A stretch of DNA of 5,281 bases from Actinomycetales bacterium (GTDB lineage: Bacteria > Actinomycetota > Actinomycetes > Propionibacteriales > Nocardioidaceae), in contig JAAZCT010000331.1 of NCBI GenBank assembly GCA_012513165.1, positions 1 to 5,281 on the forward strand, given 5' to 3'. A program made the position numbers and the translations under genes. Of this stretch, positions 5,072 to 5,281 are shown in pieces. A model generated the notes under the pieces. It did not search any database. It was not told the DNA's origin and saw nothing but the letters and a program-made list of their open reading frames with translations. How positions within the stretch are numbered: position 1 is the stretch's first letter; each line of letters opens with the position of its first letter.

Positions 5072-5281
5072 ATGACTCAAATACTGACTGGCTTTACTCC
5101 CCTCACATCTGGCCCATTGGTCACGTTCTACGACTGCGCCAGCGGAGAACGTACCGAACTCAGCGGAATCACAATGGGCAACTGGGTCGCGAAGGTCTCT
5201 AACTTCCTAGTCGACGACCTAGACGTCGAGGTTGGCACCCGACTCCGACTCGGCCTGCCACCTCATTGGCTGCGTTTCGTC
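5072..5281 (+). CDS. TIGR03089 family protein, N-terminal part (runs off the window)
   Basis: The first 70 residues are present and the frame is open to the window edge. GPLVTFYDCASGERTELSGI (14-33) followed by TMGNWVAKVSNFLVDDLDVEVGTRLRLGLPPHW (34-66) matches the start of the TIGR03089 family, usually about 230-250 residues. The family resembles the N-terminal subdomain of AMP-forming acyl-CoA synthetases but lacks the full adenylation domain; its function is unknown. The family is actinobacterial, with Rv3268 a member close to whiB2 in M. tuberculosis (from memory), which fits this neighbourhood. I chose ATG 5072 because family members begin only about 10-15 residues before the VTFYD strand and because a -10 box lies seven bases upstream. 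The frame is also open to ATGs at 5060, 5042 and 4964, but these would add non-family sequence. Confidence 0.85.
   Translation, partial: MTQILTGFTPLTSGPLVTFYDCASGERTELSGITMGNWVAKVSNFLVDDLDVEVGTRLRLGLPPHWLRFV

Noticed and set aside
1..5281. A mobile element, CRISPR array, defence island or other undescribed multi-gene system
   Set aside because: No transposase, integrase, direct-repeat array, attachment site or unusual gene cassette was seen; the genes form a conserved actinobacterial core neighbourhood.

Overview
The window looks like chromosomal DNA from an actinomycete (Actinomycetota) of moderate GC content, roughly 58-60% by eye. Every gene belongs to a family that is typical of, or restricted to, that phylum: a WhiB2/WhmD-type iron-sulfur regulator, a DUF5719 secreted protein, a large GT2 membrane glycosyltransferase, a Rv3259-like 'metallopeptidase family' protein and a TIGR03089 protein. 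The same families lie near one another around whiB2 (Rv3260c) in mycobacteria and whiB in Streptomyces (recalled, not searched). The genus cannot be fixed from sequence alone; a lower-GC Actinomycetaceae or Micrococcales lineage would fit.

Layout from left to right. Positions 43-485 (+) hold the small metallopeptidase-family gene. It is split between two reading frames, so as written it is a pseudogene, or it carries a one-base sequencing error. A 26-bp gap with a hairpin separates it from the convergent minus-strand block. That block reads, in transcription order, whiB2 (4965-4714), the GT2 membrane glycosyltransferase (4662-1879) and the DUF5719 protein (1882-512). The last two overlap by four bases (GTGA) and are translationally coupled. 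To the right of whiB2, a divergent gene on the plus strand (from 5072) encodes the start of a TIGR03089 protein and runs off the window.

How it may work together: the glycosyltransferase probably builds an envelope glycan, starting in the cytoplasm and ending at the membrane. The DUF5719 protein is anchored on the outer face of the same membrane and is co-translated with it, so the two probably act in one process. WhiB2 proteins control septation and cell division in mycobacteria and sporulation septation in Streptomyces. Its position beside envelope genes fits coordinated control, but nothing here proves that it regulates them.

The most notable regulatory pattern is that all four genes preceded by non-coding sequence have a TAnnnT-like or sigma70-like -10 box six or seven bases before the start codon and no Shine-Dalgarno sequence. 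They are probably leaderless. Only the coupled DUF5719 gene has a clear Shine-Dalgarno. No mobile element, CRISPR array, tRNA, rRNA or recognisable new defence or biosynthetic system was seen. There is no gene-free stretch longer than about 110 bases.
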